Shown: piece by piece, positions 17,843-28,189 of the stretch
How positions within the stretch are numbered: the first letter of the stretch is position 1
How the letters are laid out: every line of letters starts with the position of its first letter
DNA from: Comamonas thiooxydans
Lineage (GTDB): Bacteria; Pseudomonadota; Gammaproteobacteria; Burkholderiales; Burkholderiaceae_C
DNA: 64,000 nucleotides
Assembly: GCF_002157685.2 (NCBI RefSeq)
Contig: NZ_AP026738.1
Span: forward strand, 3,720,001-3,784,000
Direction of reading: 5' to 3'
Made by a program: the position numbers and the translations under genes
Notes under the pieces: generated by a model
Seen by the model: the letters and a program-made list of their open reading frames with translations, nothing else
What the model was told of the DNA's origin: nothing
The model's database searches: none

Positions 17843-18520
17843 TTAGGCCTTGGCGCGGGGAGCACGCTTGGCTGCGGGTTTGGCGGCAGCCGGCTTGGCA
17901 GTACGGGGAGTGCTGGGCTTGACGACCACGGTCTTGACCGTCTTGGCGGCGGCGGACTTGGCAGCGGGCTTCTTGGCTGCAGGCTTGGCACCGGCAGCCG
18001 TCTTGCTGGCGGGCTTCTTGGCCGCAGTCTTCTTGGCAGCGGGCTTTTTCTCGACCACGGTGTTTTCCGCAGCAGCCTTGTCCACGGCCTGCCTAGCCGC
18101 CAGCTTCTTGGCGGCCACTTCGGCGGGCTTGGGCTTGGCGGCACCGATCTTCATGCGCACCGGTGTCTCGCCCCAGATTTCTTCCAGGCGGTAGTACTGG
18201 CGAATGGCCGGCTGCATGATGTGGCAGACCACCGAGCCGCAGTCCACGATGATCCATTCGCCGTTTTGCTCACCTTCCTGACGGGGCACGGGAAACCCTG
18301 CTTCCTTGACGGCTTCACGCACGCTGGAGGCAAGTGCCTTGGTCTGGCGATTGGAGGTACCCGAGGCCACGATCACGCGCTCGAACAGCGGGGACAGCGC
18401 TTCGGTGTTGAACACCTGGATGTCGTGGGCCTTGACGTCTTCGAGGCCGTCAACAATGGCTCGCTGGAGTTTGGTGACGTCGCGCTTGGCTGCGGAATCC
18501 GATTTGGTGGAGGTGGTCAT
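17843..18520 (-). CDS. rsfS: ribosome silencing factor RsfS with long Lys/Ala/Pro-rich tail
   Basis: Residues 14-125 are a complete RsfS domain (LQRAIVDGLEDVKAHDIQVF, WIIVDCGSVVCHIM, YYRLEEIWG), which binds ribosomal protein uL14 and blocks subunit joining in starved cells. Residues from about 127 to 225 are a low-complexity extension rich in Lys, Ala and Pro with repeated KKPAAK/KKTAAK units. It resembles the tail of histone H1-like or AlgP-type proteins. RsfS is usually about 105-150 residues, so the tail nearly doubles it. It could bind rRNA or DNA non-specifically. The usual upstream partner nadD is not found next to it. Confidence 0.93.
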   Translation of the reverse strand: MTTSTKSDSAAKRDVTKLQRAIVDGLEDVKAHDIQVFNTEALSPLFERVIVASGTSNRQTKALASSVREAVKEAGFPVPRQEGEQNGEWIIVDCGSVVCHIMQPAIRQYYRLEEIWGETPVRMKIGAAKPKPAEVAAKKLAARQAVDKAAAENTVVEKKPAAKKTAAKKPASKTAAGAKPAAKKPAAKSAAAKTVKTVVVKPSTPRTAKPAAAKPAAKRAPRAKA

Positions 18521-18770
18521 CAGGCGATGGAATCAGTAAATGATGGGATCAATATAGCGTGTGCCGCGCCACACCCGTATCAGGGTTGGGTTGACATAGG
18601 CGTCCAGACCGCCAGGGCCTGTGCTCTTCACGCATTGAAAAAGGTTGACGCGCCAGTCGATAGCGCGCATCCAGCTATGGAAATTATAGTTTTCTAAAAA
18701 TTTCCCTGCTGACAGGGCCTTATGCCCGATCAACAGGGGGAATCCGGCCTACCGGACAGAGGCCTGCGCC
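18521..18770 (-). other. 250-base gap where nadD would be expected
   Basis: In many Burkholderiales nadD lies between hemF and rsfS. Here only 250 bases separate them, too few for the roughly 600-base gene. The short minus-strand frame at 18533-18733 has no NadD motif. The segment 18660-18700 is AT-rich and may hold the rsfS promoter. Confidence 0.45.
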
Positions 18771-19724
18771 TCAGAGCCAGTCACGGCGAATCAGGAATTT
18801 CTCGAGAAGATCGCGCTCGGGCGTACCGGGCGCATCCTCACGCTGATAGCTCCAGTCCGCATGAGGGGGCATGGACAGCAGGATGGACTCCGTGCGGCCG
18901 CCGGACTGCAGGCCGAAATGCGTGCCCCGGTCCCAGACCAGGTTGAATTCCACATAGCGGCCACGACGGTAGCGCTGGAAATCCACCTGCTGCTGCGTGT
19001 ACTCCGCATTCCGGCGGCGTTCCACGATGGGCAGATAGGCCTTCAGAAAGGCATCGCCAACCGAGCGCAGCATGGCAAAGCTCTGCTGCTGTCCCAGTTC
19101 GCTGAAGTCATCGAAGAAGATGCCGCCAATGCCGCGCTGCTCGTTGCGATGCTTGAGAAAGAAGTACTCGTCGCACCATTGCTTGAAGCGTGGATAGAGC
19201 GGCTCGCCAAACGCTGCCAGCGCATCGCGGCAGGTCTGGTGGAAATGCACGGCATCTTCCTCAAAGCCGTAGACCGGCGTCAAATCCATGCCGCCGCCAA
19301 ACCAGCAGGTCTTGGGCTGCCCCTCATGGCCGGCCGAAATCATGCGCACATTCATGTGCACCGTGGGAACCAGGGGGTTGCGCGGATGAAACACCAGCGA
19401 CACGCCCATGGCCTCGAACGGTGCCCCTGCCAGCTCGGGCCGGTGCTGTGTGGCCGAAGGCGGCAGCTGTGGCCCGCGCACATGCGAGAAACCGCAGCCT
19501 GCGCGCTCGAACACGCGCCCGCCCTCCATGATCTTGGTGACGCCGTTGCCTTGCAGCTTCTCGCCTGGCTCCTTGTGCCAGGCATCTGACAGAAACCGCG
19601 CACCACCCTCGCCTTCGATCGCTTCCAGCGCCTCGGTGATGCGGGTCTGCAGACCCATCAGGTACTCACGCACCTCGGCCGCAGGCAGCTGATCAGCCAC
19701 GGAAGTTGAGGATGCCTGGGTCAT
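18771..19724 (-). CDS. hemF: oxygen-dependent coproporphyrinogen III oxidase
   Basis: This 317-residue enzyme oxidatively decarboxylates coproporphyrinogen III to protoporphyrinogen IX in heme synthesis. Family stretches include [59 protein letters not shown] and [20 protein letters not shown]. Length and motifs are those of an intact HemF. Its ATG overlaps the purD stop by one base (TGATG), so translation is coupled. Confidence 0.97.
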   Translation of the reverse strand: MTQASSTSVADQLPAAEVREYLMGLQTRITEALEAIEGEGGARFLSDAWHKEPGEKLQGNGVTKIMEGGRVFERAGCGFSHVRGPQLPPSATQHRPELAGAPFEAMGVSLVFHPRNPLVPTVHMNVRMISAGHEGQPKTCWFGGGMDLTPVYGFEEDAVHFHQTCRDALAAFGEPLYPRFKQWCDEYFFLKHRNEQRGIGGIFFDDFSELGQQQSFAMLRSVGDAFLKAYLPIVERRRNAEYTQQQVDFQRYRRGRYVEFNLVWDRGTHFGLQSGGRTESILLSMPPHADWSYQREDAPGTPERDLLEKFLIRRDWL

Positions 19725-21016
19725 CAGTCGGCTTTCTTGACGGCGCGGAAGCCGATGTCGCGGCGATACTGGGCACCATCGAAATGGATGCCGCGTGCCA
19801 CGTCATAGACCTTCTGCTGCGCCTGCTTGACGCTGTCGGCCAGTACGGTCACACACAGCACGCGGCCACCGCTGGTCACGGGCTGGCCGTCATCGCCCAG
19901 CTGGGTGCCGGCATGGAAGACCATGGCATCGTCGGCTGCGGCGGGCAGACCCGTGATGACATCGCCCTTGCGCGGGTCTTCGGGGTAGCCGGCAGCAGCC
20001 ATGACCACGCCCAATGCGGTGCGGCGATCCCATTGCAGTTCCAGTTGGTCCAGCTTGACTTCGCAGGCAGCCAGCATCACGTCCACCAGATCACTCTTCA
20101 GGCGCATCATGATGGGCTGGGTTTCCGGATCGCCCATGCGGCAGTTGAATTCCAGTGTCTTGAGATGACCGGCCTTGTCGATCATCAGACCTGCGTACAG
20201 GAAGCCGGTGTAAGGTACGCCGTCTTTTTCCATGCCGCGGATGGTGGGCAGGATGATCTCGCGCATGGCGCGGGCATGCACATCGGCAGTCACCACGGGC
20301 GCAGGCGAATAAGCGCCCATGCCGCCGGTATTGGGGCCCTGGTCGCCATCCTTCAGGCGCTTGTGGTCCTGGCTGGTCGCCAGCGCCAGCACGTTCTTGC
20401 CGTCGCACAGCACGATGAAGCTGGCTTCCTCGCCTTCGAGGAACTCCTCGATCACGACGCGTGCACCGCCTTCGTTGTGCTGGACACCGTACTTGTTGTC
20501 CACCAGCATGAAGTCCACGGCATCATGGGCTTCCTGCAGCGACATGGCCACAACCACTCCCTTGCCGGCCGCCAGGCCGTCGGCCTTGATAACGATGGGA
20601 GCACCCAGGCGATCCACATAGGCGTGGGCCGCGACGGCGTCGGTGAAGGTTTCATATTGCGCCGTGGGAATGCTGTGGCGCGCCATGAAGTCCTTGGAAA
20701 AGGCCTTGGAAGACTCCAGCTGCGCTGCAGTCTTGGTCGGGCCGAAGACCTTGAGTCCGTGGGCACGGAACTCATCGACCACACCGGCCGCCAGCGGAGC
20801 CTCGGGCCCCACCACGGTCACGGCAATCTTTTCGGCCTGAGCCCATTCGCGCAGAGCCTTCACATCAGTGATGTTGAGGTTCTCCAGCTTGCCGCCAGCC
20901 AGGGCAGTGCCACCGTTACCGGGAGCCACATAGACCTTGGTCGCCTTGGGCGATTCGGCCAACTTCCACGCCAGAGCGTGCTCACGGCCACCGCCGCCAA
21001 TCACAAGAATTTTCAT
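19724..21016 (-). CDS. purD: phosphoribosylamine-glycine ligase
   Basis: This 430-residue ATP-grasp enzyme joins glycine to phosphoribosylamine in step 2 of purine synthesis. The N-terminus [19 protein letters not shown], the ATP-grasp core [17 protein letters not shown] and the signature [12 protein letters not shown] are all present, with normal length. Its start overlaps the yebC stop by four bases (ATGA) and its stop overlaps the hemF start, so yebC-purD-hemF is a tightly coupled operon. Confidence 0.97.
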   Translation of the reverse strand: MKILVIGGGGREHALAWKLAESPKATKVYVAPGNGGTALAGGKLENLNITDVKALREWAQAEKIAVTVVGPEAPLAAGVVDEFRAHGLKVFGPTKTAAQLESSKAFSKDFMARHSIPTAQYETFTDAVAAHAYVDRLGAPIVIKADGLAAGKGVVVAMSLQEAHDAVDFMLVDNKYGVQHNEGGARVVIEEFLEGEEASFIVLCDGKNVLALATSQDHKRLKDGDQGPNTGGMGAYSPAPVVTADVHARAMREIILPTIRGMEKDGVPYTGFLYAGLMIDKAGHLKTLEFNCRMGDPETQPIMMRLKSDLVDVMLAACEVKLDQLELQWDRRTALGVVMAAAGYPEDPRKGDVITGLPAAADDAMVFHAGTQLGDDGQPVTSGGRVLCVTVLADSVKQAQQKVYDVARGIHFDGAQYRRDIGFRAVKKAD

Positions 21017-21732
21017 AGTTCTGCGTTGTGGTAGACGTCCTGAACGTCATCCAAGTCTTCAATCATGTCCAGCAGCTTCTGCATGCGAGCTGCATCATCG
21101 CCTTCAAGAGCGATTGTATTTTCGGGGCGCATGGTCACCTCGGCCATGTCGGTGGTAAAGCCGGCAGCCTGCAGTGCATCACGCACGGCTTCAAAGTCGC
21201 CGGGTGCCGTCAGCACCTCGATGCCACCTTCGTCATCGGTGATCACATCCTCGGCACCAGCTTCCAGCGCGATCTCCATGACTTTTTCTTCGTCCGTACC
21301 GGGGGCAAACATGATCTGACCCACATGCTTGAACTGGAAGGCCACCGAGCCTTCGGTACCCATATTGCCGCCGTACTTGCTGAATGCGTGGCGAACATCG
21401 GCCACCGTACGTACGCGATTGTCCGTCATTGTGTCCACAATGATGGCCGCGCCGCCGATGCCATAGCCTTCGTAACGGATTTCCTCGTAGGTCACGCCGT
21501 CGAGGTTGCCGGTGGCCTTGTCGATATTGCGCTTGATATTGTCGGCCGGCATATTGGCTGCCTTGGCCTTGTCCACCGCCAGACGCAGACGCGGGTTGGC
21601 GCTCAGATCGCCCCCACCCTGGCGGGCGGCAACCATGATTTCACGAATGATGCGCGTCCAGATGCGGCCACGTTTTTCATCCTGGCGACCCTTGCGGTGC
21701 TGGATGTTGGCCCATTTGCTGTGTCCTGCCAC
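21013..21732 (-). CDS. yebC: YebC/PmpR/TACO1-family protein (canonical copy)
   Basis: This 239-residue protein begins [21 protein letters not shown], the YebC signature, with an acidic middle domain and a C-terminal [11 protein letters not shown]. The family includes transcription regulators (PmpR) and, in newer work, translation factors that relieve ribosome stalling. It heads the purD-hemF operon. A second, more divergent family member lies at 48946-49650. Confidence 0.95.
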   Translation of the reverse strand: MAGHSKWANIQHRKGRQDEKRGRIWTRIIREIMVAARQGGGDLSANPRLRLAVDKAKAANMPADNIKRNIDKATGNLDGVTYEEIRYEGYGIGGAAIIVDTMTDNRVRTVADVRHAFSKYGGNMGTEGSVAFQFKHVGQIMFAPGTDEEKVMEIALEAGAEDVITDDEGGIEVLTAPGDFEAVRDALQAAGFTTDMAEVTMRPENTIALEGDDAARMQKLLDMIEDLDDVQDVYHNAEL

Positions 21733-21812
21733 AGGGAATCCTTTGATATTTGATTTAACCTAGCGGGAGCGATTTTACTTTTGACTGCATGCCCCCCCAG
21801 AGGAAACCCGAA

Positions 21813-23348
21813 ATGGCTTCACCCCTTTTGATTGCCCAGCACTCTGCCACAGAATGTGTCCTGCTGCCCGGACTGGCCAATCGGCATGGCCTGATCACCG
21901 GCGCAACCGGTACCGGCAAGACCGTCACGCTGCAAAAACTGGCCGAAAGCTTCTCGCAGATCGGCGTGCCGGTCTTCATGGCCGACGTCAAGGGAGACCT
22001 GAGCGGCATCAGCCAGGCCGGCAAGATCGAAGGCAAGCTGGCCACCTCGCTCAAGGAGCGCGGCCTGACGCTGCCCCAGCCCCTGGCCTGCCCTGCAACG
22101 CTGTGGGATGTGTTCGGCGAGCAGGGCCACCCCGTGCGCGCCACCATCTCGGACATGGGCCCGCTGCTCATCGGCCGCATGCTGAACCTGAACGAGACCC
22201 AGATGGGCGTGCTCAATCTGGTGTTCAAGATCGCCGACGACAACGGTATGCTGCTGCTGGACCTCAAGGACCTGCGCGCCATGCTGAACTTTGTGGGCGA
22301 CAACGCCAAGCAGTTCACCACCCAGTACGGCAACATCAGCTCGGCCAGCGTGGGAGCCATACAACGCGGCCTGCTGACCATTGAAAGCCAGGGCGGCGAC
22401 AAGTTCTTTGGCGAGCCCATGCTCGACATCAACGACCTGATGCAGACCGATGCCAACGGCATGGGCGTGATCAACGTGCTGGCGGCCGACAAGCTGATGA
22501 ATGCGCCGCGCCTGTACTCGACCTTTTTGCTCTGGCTTCTGTCCGAACTGTTCGAGCAACTGCCGGAAATCGGCGACCCCGAGAAGCCCAAGCTCGTGTT
22601 TTTCTTTGACGAGGCCCACCTGCTGTTCAACGATGCACCCAAGGTGCTGATCGAACGCATCGAACTGGTCGTGCGCCTGGTGCGCTCCAAGGGCGTGGGT
22701 GTGTACTTCGTCACCCAGAACCCGCTGGACGTTCCCGACAGCGTGCTCGGCCAGCTGGGCAACCGCGTGCAGCACGCCTTGCGCGCCTTCACCCCGCGCG
22801 ACCAGAAAGCCGTGGCCTCGGCCGCCTCCACCATGCGCCCCAATCCGGGCCTGGATATTGCCGCCGCCATCACCGAGCTGGCCGTGGGCGAAGCCCTGAT
22901 CAGCTTCCTCGACGAAAAAGGCCGTCCCAGCGTGACCGAGCGCGTGTTCGTGATTCCGCCCGGCAGCCAGCTCGGCCCCATCACGGCCGAGCAGCGCAAG
23001 GCGCTGATCGAGGGTTCCCTGGTCGCCGGCGTCTATGAGAAAGCCGTGGACCGCGAGTCGGCCTTCGAAATATTGCGCGACCGTACTGCGAGCGCCACAC
23101 CTGCCAAGCCCGGTGACGCCCCTGCCGCTGCCACAGCGGCAGACTCGACCCAGCAAGCCAGTACCACAGACTCCATGATGGACGGACTCAAGGAGCTGCT
23201 GTTCGGCCGTACCGGCCCGCGCGGCGGCCAGCACGACGGTCTGGTGCAGACCATGGCCAAGTCCACGGTGCGCACGGTGGGCAACAGCCTGGGCAAGGAG
23301 ATTCTGCGCGGCGTGCTGGGCGGCATTCTGGGCAACAAGAAGCGCTGA
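21813..23348 (+). CDS. yjgR: HerA-like bipolar helicase/ATPase (DUF853, YjgR)
   Basis: This 511-residue FtsK/HerA-superfamily ATPase has the Walker A loop GATGTGKT at residues 30-37 and Walker B as [12 protein letters not shown] near residue 270. The sensor stretch [21 protein letters not shown] and the arginine-bearing [16 protein letters not shown] follow. Residues 430-475 form an Ala/Pro/Thr-rich linker before a conserved C-terminal helix. YjgR proteins are predicted DNA-processing motors of unknown duty. I took ATG 21813 over 21789 because AGGAAA precedes it and [10 protein letters not shown] matches the family. A hairpin terminator follows. Confidence 0.93.
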   Translation: MASPLLIAQHSATECVLLPGLANRHGLITGATGTGKTVTLQKLAESFSQIGVPVFMADVKGDLSGISQAGKIEGKLATSLKERGLTLPQPLACPATLWDVFGEQGHPVRATISDMGPLLIGRMLNLNETQMGVLNLVFKIADDNGMLLLDLKDLRAMLNFVGDNAKQFTTQYGNISSASVGAIQRGLLTIESQGGDKFFGEPMLDINDLMQTDANGMGVINVLAADKLMNAPRLYSTFLLWLLSELFEQLPEIGDPEKPKLVFFFDEAHLLFNDAPKVLIERIELVVRLVRSKGVGVYFVTQNPLDVPDSVLGQLGNRVQHALRAFTPRDQKAVASAASTMRPNPGLDIAAAITELAVGEALISFLDEKGRPSVTERVFVIPPGSQLGPITAEQRKALIEGSLVAGVYEKAVDRESAFEILRDRTASATPAKPGDAPAAATAADSTQQASTTDSMMDGLKELLFGRTGPRGGQHDGLVQTMAKSTVRTVGNSLGKEILRGVLGGILGNKKR

Positions 23349-23370
23349 GCCCAACGCGCCCACTCGCTCC

Positions 23371-23397
23371 AAGGGCCTGCTTCAGCAGGCCTTTTTT
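23371..23397 (+). terminator. rho-independent terminator after yjgR
   Basis: Stem gcctgc/gcaggc (23375-23380 with 23385-23390), extended by one further G-C pair, with a ttca loop and a six-T run directly after it. Confidence 0.88.
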
Positions 23398-23433
23398 ATG
23401 CCCGCCGGACAGAAAACGCTCAAGGCGGCAGTC

Positions 23434-23451
23434 ATTATGTCGATACATAAT
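23434..23451. promoter_or_regulatory. 18-bp perfect inverted repeat upstream of chemoreceptor gene
   Basis: attatgt-cgat-acataat has 7-bp arms around a 4-base centre and stands alone in the 258-base gap before the chemoreceptor. It starts 173 bases before the chosen ATG. Size and symmetry suit a dimeric repressor. The cognate regulator is not identifiable here. Confidence 0.5.
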
Positions 23452-23606
23452 AAATCCATCCCTGGTGCCAACCGCCAGTCTCTTGGACATGTGCTGCTGC
23501 CGGCAGGCACAGCTGCTTCTTTCCTCTACGCTAACCACGCTGCCCAGTCTTGCCGCAGACCACCAGTTCGCTCGGGCCGGGCAGTGCTTTTGCAAATTTT
23601 CAGCCA

Positions 23607-25181
23607 ATGCAATTCAATCAATGGCGTGTATCCACCAAGCTGTGGTGCACTTTGGGCGGGCTTCTGACCATGATGCTGGCCGTCTCGCTATGGAACCAGC
23701 ACTCGTCCACCCAGGCCCTGCAGGCCGGCATGCAGACCCTGACCGACTATGACAATCGCATCAATCTCGCCCTTCAGTGGAAAGGTGCGACCGAGACCAC
23801 GGGCGAACGCGTGCTCACCAGCAACATGACCACCGACGAAGCGCTGACCCAGCGCATGGACGAGCGTGTCAGCGAAGGCGTGGCCGTCAATGGGGCGCTG
23901 CAGGCACAGGTCATCAAACTGGCTCAAAGCGATGCCGACAAGGCTGCCCTGCAGAAGATCGCAGCCGTGCGCGCCGAAGTTCTGGCGCTGAACAAGCAGG
24001 CACGCGAGATCAAGCTGACCGGCGATATCGAAGCCATGCGCGACTTCATCCGCCTGCAGTATCTGGGCGCCATCGGCCGTTATGTCGATTCGCTGCAGGA
24101 CTTTGTGAAGCTGCAGGAACAGCAGCGCGACGCAGCCAGCCTTCAGTTGCAGCAAGACCAGCAAAAAGCGATCTGGCTGTCCTGGGCGGTACAGGCCCTG
24201 GTACTGACCGCCGCACTGGGCCTGGCACTGGCCCTGACCCGCTCCATCACCCAGCCTTTGAATGAAGCCGTGGAGCTGACCCAGGCCATTGCACAGGGCG
24301 ATCTCACGGTAACCGCCAGCAACGACCGCCATGACGAGTTCGGCCGCCTGCTGAGCTCCGTCTCGACCATGGCAGCTCAACTGCGCAGCCTGGTGGCCGA
24401 TGTACGCACCAGCGTGCACTCCATCAGCACCGCATCGGCCGAAATCGCCACCGGCAACCATGACCTGTCTGCACGCACCGAGCAGACTGCCGCCAATCTT
24501 GAGGAAACCGCGGCCAGCATGGAACAGCTGACCGCCACCGTCGCCCAGGCCTCGGACACCGCCCGCCAGGCCAACCATCTGGCAGGCAATGCCGCACAGG
24601 TCGCCCAGCGCGGCGGCCATGTGGTTCAGTCCGTGGTCAGCAGCATGGGACGCATCAGCGACAGCGCGCACCGCATCTCCGACATCATCGGCGTGATCGA
24701 CTCCATCGCCTTCCAGACCAATATCCTGGCCCTCAACGCGGCAGTCGAGGCCGCACGCGCCGGCGAACAAGGCCGGGGCTTTGCCGTGGTCGCCGGCGAA
24801 GTGCGCGCCCTGGCCCACCGCAGTGCCGAGGCCGCCAAGGAGATCAAGGCGCTTATCACCACGTCCGTGGATGCCGCCCAGGAAGGCGCAGACCAGGTTT
24901 CCCAGGCGGGGCGCGTGATGGAGGAAATCGTCAGCAGCGTCGGCAAGGTTTCGGACATGATTGGCGAGATCAGTGCCTCCGCCATGGAGCAGCATGACGG
25001 CATCAGCCAGGTCAACCAGGCCGTGACCAACCTGGACCAGATGACGCAGCAGAATGCCGCCCTGGTCGAGGAATCCACGGCGGCCGCAGTCTCGCTGAGC
25101 GACCAGGCCCAGCGTCTGACCGGCATGGTGTCCGTGTTCAAGGTTCAGGCCGCAGACAGAGCACCGGCGCTGACGGCCTGA
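23607..25181 (+). CDS. methyl-accepting chemotaxis protein
   Basis: This 524-residue transducer has TM1 near residues 10-28 ([18 protein letters not shown]) and a periplasmic four-helix domain at about 30-190. TM2 lies near 191-214, then a HAMP domain and a cytoplasmic coiled coil. The hairpin tip is the conserved [20 protein letters not shown] followed by [20 protein letters not shown]. It ends in RAPALTA and lacks the CheR/CheB-tethering pentapeptide, unlike the receptor at 59581. ATG 23607 lacks a clear ribosome site, but the earlier TTG at 23550 adds only unlikely sequence. The ligand is unknown. Confidence 0.92.
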   Translation: MQFNQWRVSTKLWCTLGGLLTMMLAVSLWNQHSSTQALQAGMQTLTDYDNRINLALQWKGATETTGERVLTSNMTTDEALTQRMDERVSEGVAVNGALQAQVIKLAQSDADKAALQKIAAVRAEVLALNKQAREIKLTGDIEAMRDFIRLQYLGAIGRYVDSLQDFVKLQEQQRDAASLQLQQDQQKAIWLSWAVQALVLTAALGLALALTRSITQPLNEAVELTQAIAQGDLTVTASNDRHDEFGRLLSSVSTMAAQLRSLVADVRTSVHSISTASAEIATGNHDLSARTEQTAANLEETAASMEQLTATVAQASDTARQANHLAGNAAQVAQRGGHVVQSVVSSMGRISDSAHRISDIIGVIDSIAFQTNILALNAAVEAARAGEQGRGFAVVAGEVRALAHRSAEAAKEIKALITTSVDAAQEGADQVSQAGRVMEEIVSSVGKVSDMIGEISASAMEQHDGISQVNQAVTNLDQMTQQNAALVEESTAAAVSLSDQAQRLTGMVSVFKVQAADRAPALTA

Positions 25182-25273
25182 GCCGGCAGGGGCATGCCGG
25201 CCGGCCACCCCGGTTTGCCCGGGGCAGTCACGCTTGTGACTGGCCCGCCAGGCGCCGCAAGACACCATGCGGC

Positions 25274-26170
25274 ATGCCCCACACCTCTGACGACACCTTG
25301 CTGACCGCCGGTCTGAGCAGCTTTCGCCTGGACCTGGTCGACCATATCGCCCATCTGGTGCTCAACCGCCCCGATGCCTTCAACACCCTGAACCCCAGGT
25401 TCTGGCAGGAGCTGGACCTGGTGCTGGATACGCTGCAGCGCAGCGGCCAGTCGCGCGCGCTGGTCATCAGCAGCACGGGCAAGCATTTTTGCGCCGGCAT
25501 GGCACTCGAGACCTTTGCCGACCCCGCCTTTGCGCCCAACGACCGCACGCCCGAGGGCCGCGCCGCCATCATCGACACCCTGGCCCAGCTGCAGTCCACC
25601 TTCAACAAGATCGAAGCCCTGCGCATGCCGGTGATCTGCGCCATTCAGGGCGCCTGCGTGGGCGGTGGGCTGGACCTGGTGGCCACAGCCTGCATACGCT
25701 ATGCCAGCGCCGAGTCCTTTTTCTGCGTGCAGGAGATCAATATCGGCATGACCGCCGACCTGGGCAGTCTGCAGCGCCTGCCCAAGCTGATGCCGCTGGG
25801 CATCGTCAAGGAGCTGGCCTACACCGGCCGCCGCATGACTGCGCAGGAGGCCGCCAGCCACGGTCTGGTCAACGCCGTCTACGACACGCCCGAAGCCACC
25901 GTCACAGCAGCTCTCGCCTGCGCGCGCGAGATTGCGGCCAAGCCGCCCGTGGCCATCTGGGGCAGCAAGCAGGTGATCAACTACGCACGCGACCACAGCG
26001 TGAGCGACTCGCTGCAGCAGATGGGCTGGGTGCAGAGCGGCATCTGGAGCAACCGCCATGTCATGGAGGCCGTGGGTGCCATGCAGGCCAAGCGCGCCGG
26101 CGACTTCCCCCCGCTGGAGCCGCTGCAGGCTTTTGCACCAGCGCTGCCCAAAGTGGGCGATCGCTCCTGA
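25274..26170 (+). CDS. crotonase-fold enzyme, probable dienoyl-CoA isomerase
   Basis: This 298-residue enoyl-CoA hydratase/isomerase has the oxyanion-hole motifs HFCAGMALE and AIQGACVGGGLDLVATACIRYAS. The stretch FFCVQEINIGMTADLGSLQRLPK carries the Glu and Asp characteristic of delta-3,5-delta-2,4-dienoyl-CoA isomerase (ECH1). It lacks the Glu pair of a normal hydratase. It would shift double bonds during oxidation of unsaturated fatty acids with odd-numbered double bonds. No ribosome site is obvious. It follows the chemoreceptor by about 90 bases and shares no obvious operon. Confidence 0.87.
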   Translation: MPHTSDDTLLTAGLSSFRLDLVDHIAHLVLNRPDAFNTLNPRFWQELDLVLDTLQRSGQSRALVISSTGKHFCAGMALETFADPAFAPNDRTPEGRAAIIDTLAQLQSTFNKIEALRMPVICAIQGACVGGGLDLVATACIRYASAESFFCVQEINIGMTADLGSLQRLPKLMPLGIVKELAYTGRRMTAQEAASHGLVNAVYDTPEATVTAALACAREIAAKPPVAIWGSKQVINYARDHSVSDSLQQMGWVQSGIWSNRHVMEAVGAMQAKRAGDFPPLEPLQAFAPALPKVGDRS

Positions 26171-26352
26171 TTGAATAGCCATCATCCCTTTCCAATAAAG
26201 GGCTACATGCCTTTTCTGCTCGTATTCCTCTATCTTTTCGATGGCCCGCTGAGCGCCATCGACATGGAGCCAAGCGACTACGCAGCGATTCGGGTTGAAG
26301 TGGAGTACGCGCCGTTATCATGGGTTCAGTCACCACCTCAGCCTGTCCTGCC

Positions 26353-27327
26353 ATGAGCACAAACACCGCCCCCCTGCCCACTTATGACGATGTCGTGGCC
26401 GCTGCCCAGCGCCTGCAGGGCGTAGCCCATCGCACGCCGGTACTGACCAGCCGCACCATGGACGAACAGCTGGGCGCGCGCCTGTTCTTCAAATGCGAGA
26501 ACCTGCAGCGCATAGGCGCTTTCAAGTTTCGCGGCGCCTACAACGCTCTGGCGCAGTTCACGCCCGAGCAGCGCAAGGGCGGCGCCCTGGCCTTTTCCTC
26601 CGGCAACCATGCCCAGGCGATTGCCCAGGCGGCCCAGTTGCTGGACATGCCAGCCCTGATCGTCATGCCCGAGGATGCACCGGCTTCCAAGATGGCGGCC
26701 ACGCGCGGCTATGGCGCCCAGGTCGTCACCTACAACCGCTTCACCGAAGACCGCGAAGCCATCGCCCACAAGCTGGCGACCGAGCGCGGCATGACACTGA
26801 TCCCGCCTTACAACCATCGCGACGTGATCGCCGGCCAGGGCACGGCGGTCAAGGAACTGCTGGAGGAAGTGCCGGATCTGGACTATCTGTTTGTCTGCCT
26901 GGGCGGCGGCGGCCTGCTCTCCGGCAGCCTGCTGGCCGCCAACGCCCTGGCGCCGCAATGCAAGGTGATCGGCGTCGAGCCCGAGGCCGGCAACGATGTG
27001 CAGCAGTCGCTGCGCGCCGGCCATATCGTCAAGATCGATACGCCGCGCACCATTGCCGACGGTGCCCAGACCCAGGCGCCTGGCGATCTGACCTTTGCCA
27101 TCATCCAGCAGCGAGTGAACGAAGTTCTTACCGTCAACGACGAGCAATTGGTCCAGGCCATGCGCTTTTATGCCGAGCGCATGAAAATCGTGGTCGAGCC
27201 TACGGGATCGCTGTCTCTGGCAGCCGCCATCCACGGTGGTTTGCCGCTCAAGGGCAAGCGCGTGGGCATCGTGATCAGCGGCGGCAATGTGGATTTAGAG
27301 CGTTTTGCCAGCCTGCTGTCCGAGTGA
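26353..27327 (+). CDS. PLP-dependent threonine/serine dehydratase (fold type II)
   Basis: This 324-residue enzyme has the Schiff-base Lys in [10 protein letters not shown] near residue 55, the phosphate/carboxylate loop SSGNHAQA and the glycine-rich cofactor loop [10 protein letters not shown]. The C-terminal ISGGNVD is where Ser/Cys contacts the pyridine ring. It lacks the ACT regulatory domain of biosynthetic IlvA, so it is the short catabolic type that also includes threo-3-hydroxyaspartate dehydratases and serine racemases. The product would be 2-oxobutanoate and ammonia from threonine. The start [14 protein letters not shown] at 26353 fits better than the upstream ATG at 26320. Confidence 0.9.
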   Translation: MSTNTAPLPTYDDVVAAAQRLQGVAHRTPVLTSRTMDEQLGARLFFKCENLQRIGAFKFRGAYNALAQFTPEQRKGGALAFSSGNHAQAIAQAAQLLDMPALIVMPEDAPASKMAATRGYGAQVVTYNRFTEDREAIAHKLATERGMTLIPPYNHRDVIAGQGTAVKELLEEVPDLDYLFVCLGGGGLLSGSLLAANALAPQCKVIGVEPEAGNDVQQSLRAGHIVKIDTPRTIADGAQTQAPGDLTFAIIQQRVNEVLTVNDEQLVQAMRFYAERMKIVVEPTGSLSLAAAIHGGLPLKGKRVGIVISGGNVDLERFASLLSE

Positions 27328-27439
27328 CAGCGAAAATAGCGTCCGTTGCGGCCCGGCCCGCATCCGCCTGATCCCATTTTTTGCAAGCACGAGTCCGCCA
27401 CAAGCGGGCCTGCCTGCCTTCACCACAAAGACCAAGAAC

Positions 27440-28072
27440 ATGAGCACTCTGCATTTGATCGACCACCCTCTGGTCCAGCACAAACTGACGCTGATGCGCC
27501 GCAAGGAAGCATCGACCAACAGCTTTCGCCGCATGCTGGGCGAGCTGTCCACGCTGATGGCCTATGAGTTGACACGCGACTTCCCGCTGCAGGATGTCGA
27601 GATCGAAACCCCCATGGAAAAAACCATGGGCAAGGTCATTGACGGCAAGAAGCTGGCGCTGGTTTCCATTCTGCGTGCAGGCAACGGCTTCCTGGACGGC
27701 ATGCTCAACGTGGTGCCCGGCGCGCGCATCGGTCACATCGGCCTGTTTCGCGACCCCGAGACCCTCAAGCCCGTCGAGTACTACTACAAGATGCCCGAAA
27801 ACATGGGCGAGCGCGACGTGATCGTGGTCGACCCCATGCTGGCGACCGGCAACTCGGCCGTGGCGGCCGTGCAGCAGCTCAAGGACAAGAGCGCGCCCAA
27901 GTCCATCAAGTTCATGTGCCTGCTGGCCGCCCCCGAAGGCGTGAAGACCATGCAGGCCGCCCACCCCGATGTGGACATCTATACCGCCGCCGTGGACCGC
28001 GAGCTGGACAGCCATGGCTACATCCTGCCCGGCCTGGGTGATGCAGGCGACCGTATCTTCGGCACCAAGTAA
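27440..28072 (+). CDS. upp: uracil phosphoribosyltransferase
   Basis: This 210-residue pyrimidine-salvage enzyme makes UMP from uracil and PRPP. The family N-terminus [35 protein letters not shown], the PRPP loop [11 protein letters not shown] and the uracil-binding C-terminus [19 protein letters not shown] are all present. ATG 27440 gives the normal length. A strong hairpin terminator follows. Confidence 0.97.
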   Translation: MSTLHLIDHPLVQHKLTLMRRKEASTNSFRRMLGELSTLMAYELTRDFPLQDVEIETPMEKTMGKVIDGKKLALVSILRAGNGFLDGMLNVVPGARIGHIGLFRDPETLKPVEYYYKMPENMGERDVIVVDPMLATGNSAVAAVQQLKDKSAPKSIKFMCLLAAPEGVKTMQAAHPDVDIYTAAVDRELDSHGYILPGLGDAGDRIFGTK

Positions 28073-28090
28073 GCACGGCTGCTTGCCAAC

Positions 28091-28125
28091 AAAAAGCCCC
28101 AGGCGCAAAGCCTTGGGGCTTTTTT
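28091..28125. terminator. bidirectional terminator after upp
   Basis: An A-rich left arm with agcccc (28095-28100) pairs with ggggct (28115-28120), extended by outer A-T pairs and an inner ggc/gcc, and is followed by TTTTT. The A run gives a U tract on the minus strand as well, which suits the convergent HD/TPR gene. Confidence 0.85.
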
Positions 28126-28144
28126 CACGCTTAAAACAGCCTAC

Positions 28145-28176
28145 AGCGCTTATGTATCAAGCGCTGACAGCTATCA
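28145..28176. repeat. dispersed intergenic hairpin, copy 3
   Basis: agcgctt (28145-28151) and aagcgct (28159-28165) flank a 7-base loop and are followed by gacagctatca. It sits between the upp terminator and the end of the HD/TPR gene and belongs to the same family as 5974-6016. Confidence 0.7.
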
Positions 28177-28189
28177 ATTCAGATCCAGT

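Noticed and set aside
19706..21034. 442-residue plus-strand frame opposite purD
   Set aside because: purD on the minus strand is complete and unmistakable.
21819..23372. 517-residue frame opposite the HerA-like ATPase
   Set aside because: The plus-strand gene has Walker motifs and a ribosome site. The antisense frame is low-complexity Gly/His/Leu sequence.
23688..25268. 526-residue frame opposite the first chemoreceptor
   Set aside because: Antisense of a coiled-coil gene, with no recognisable domain and no start context.
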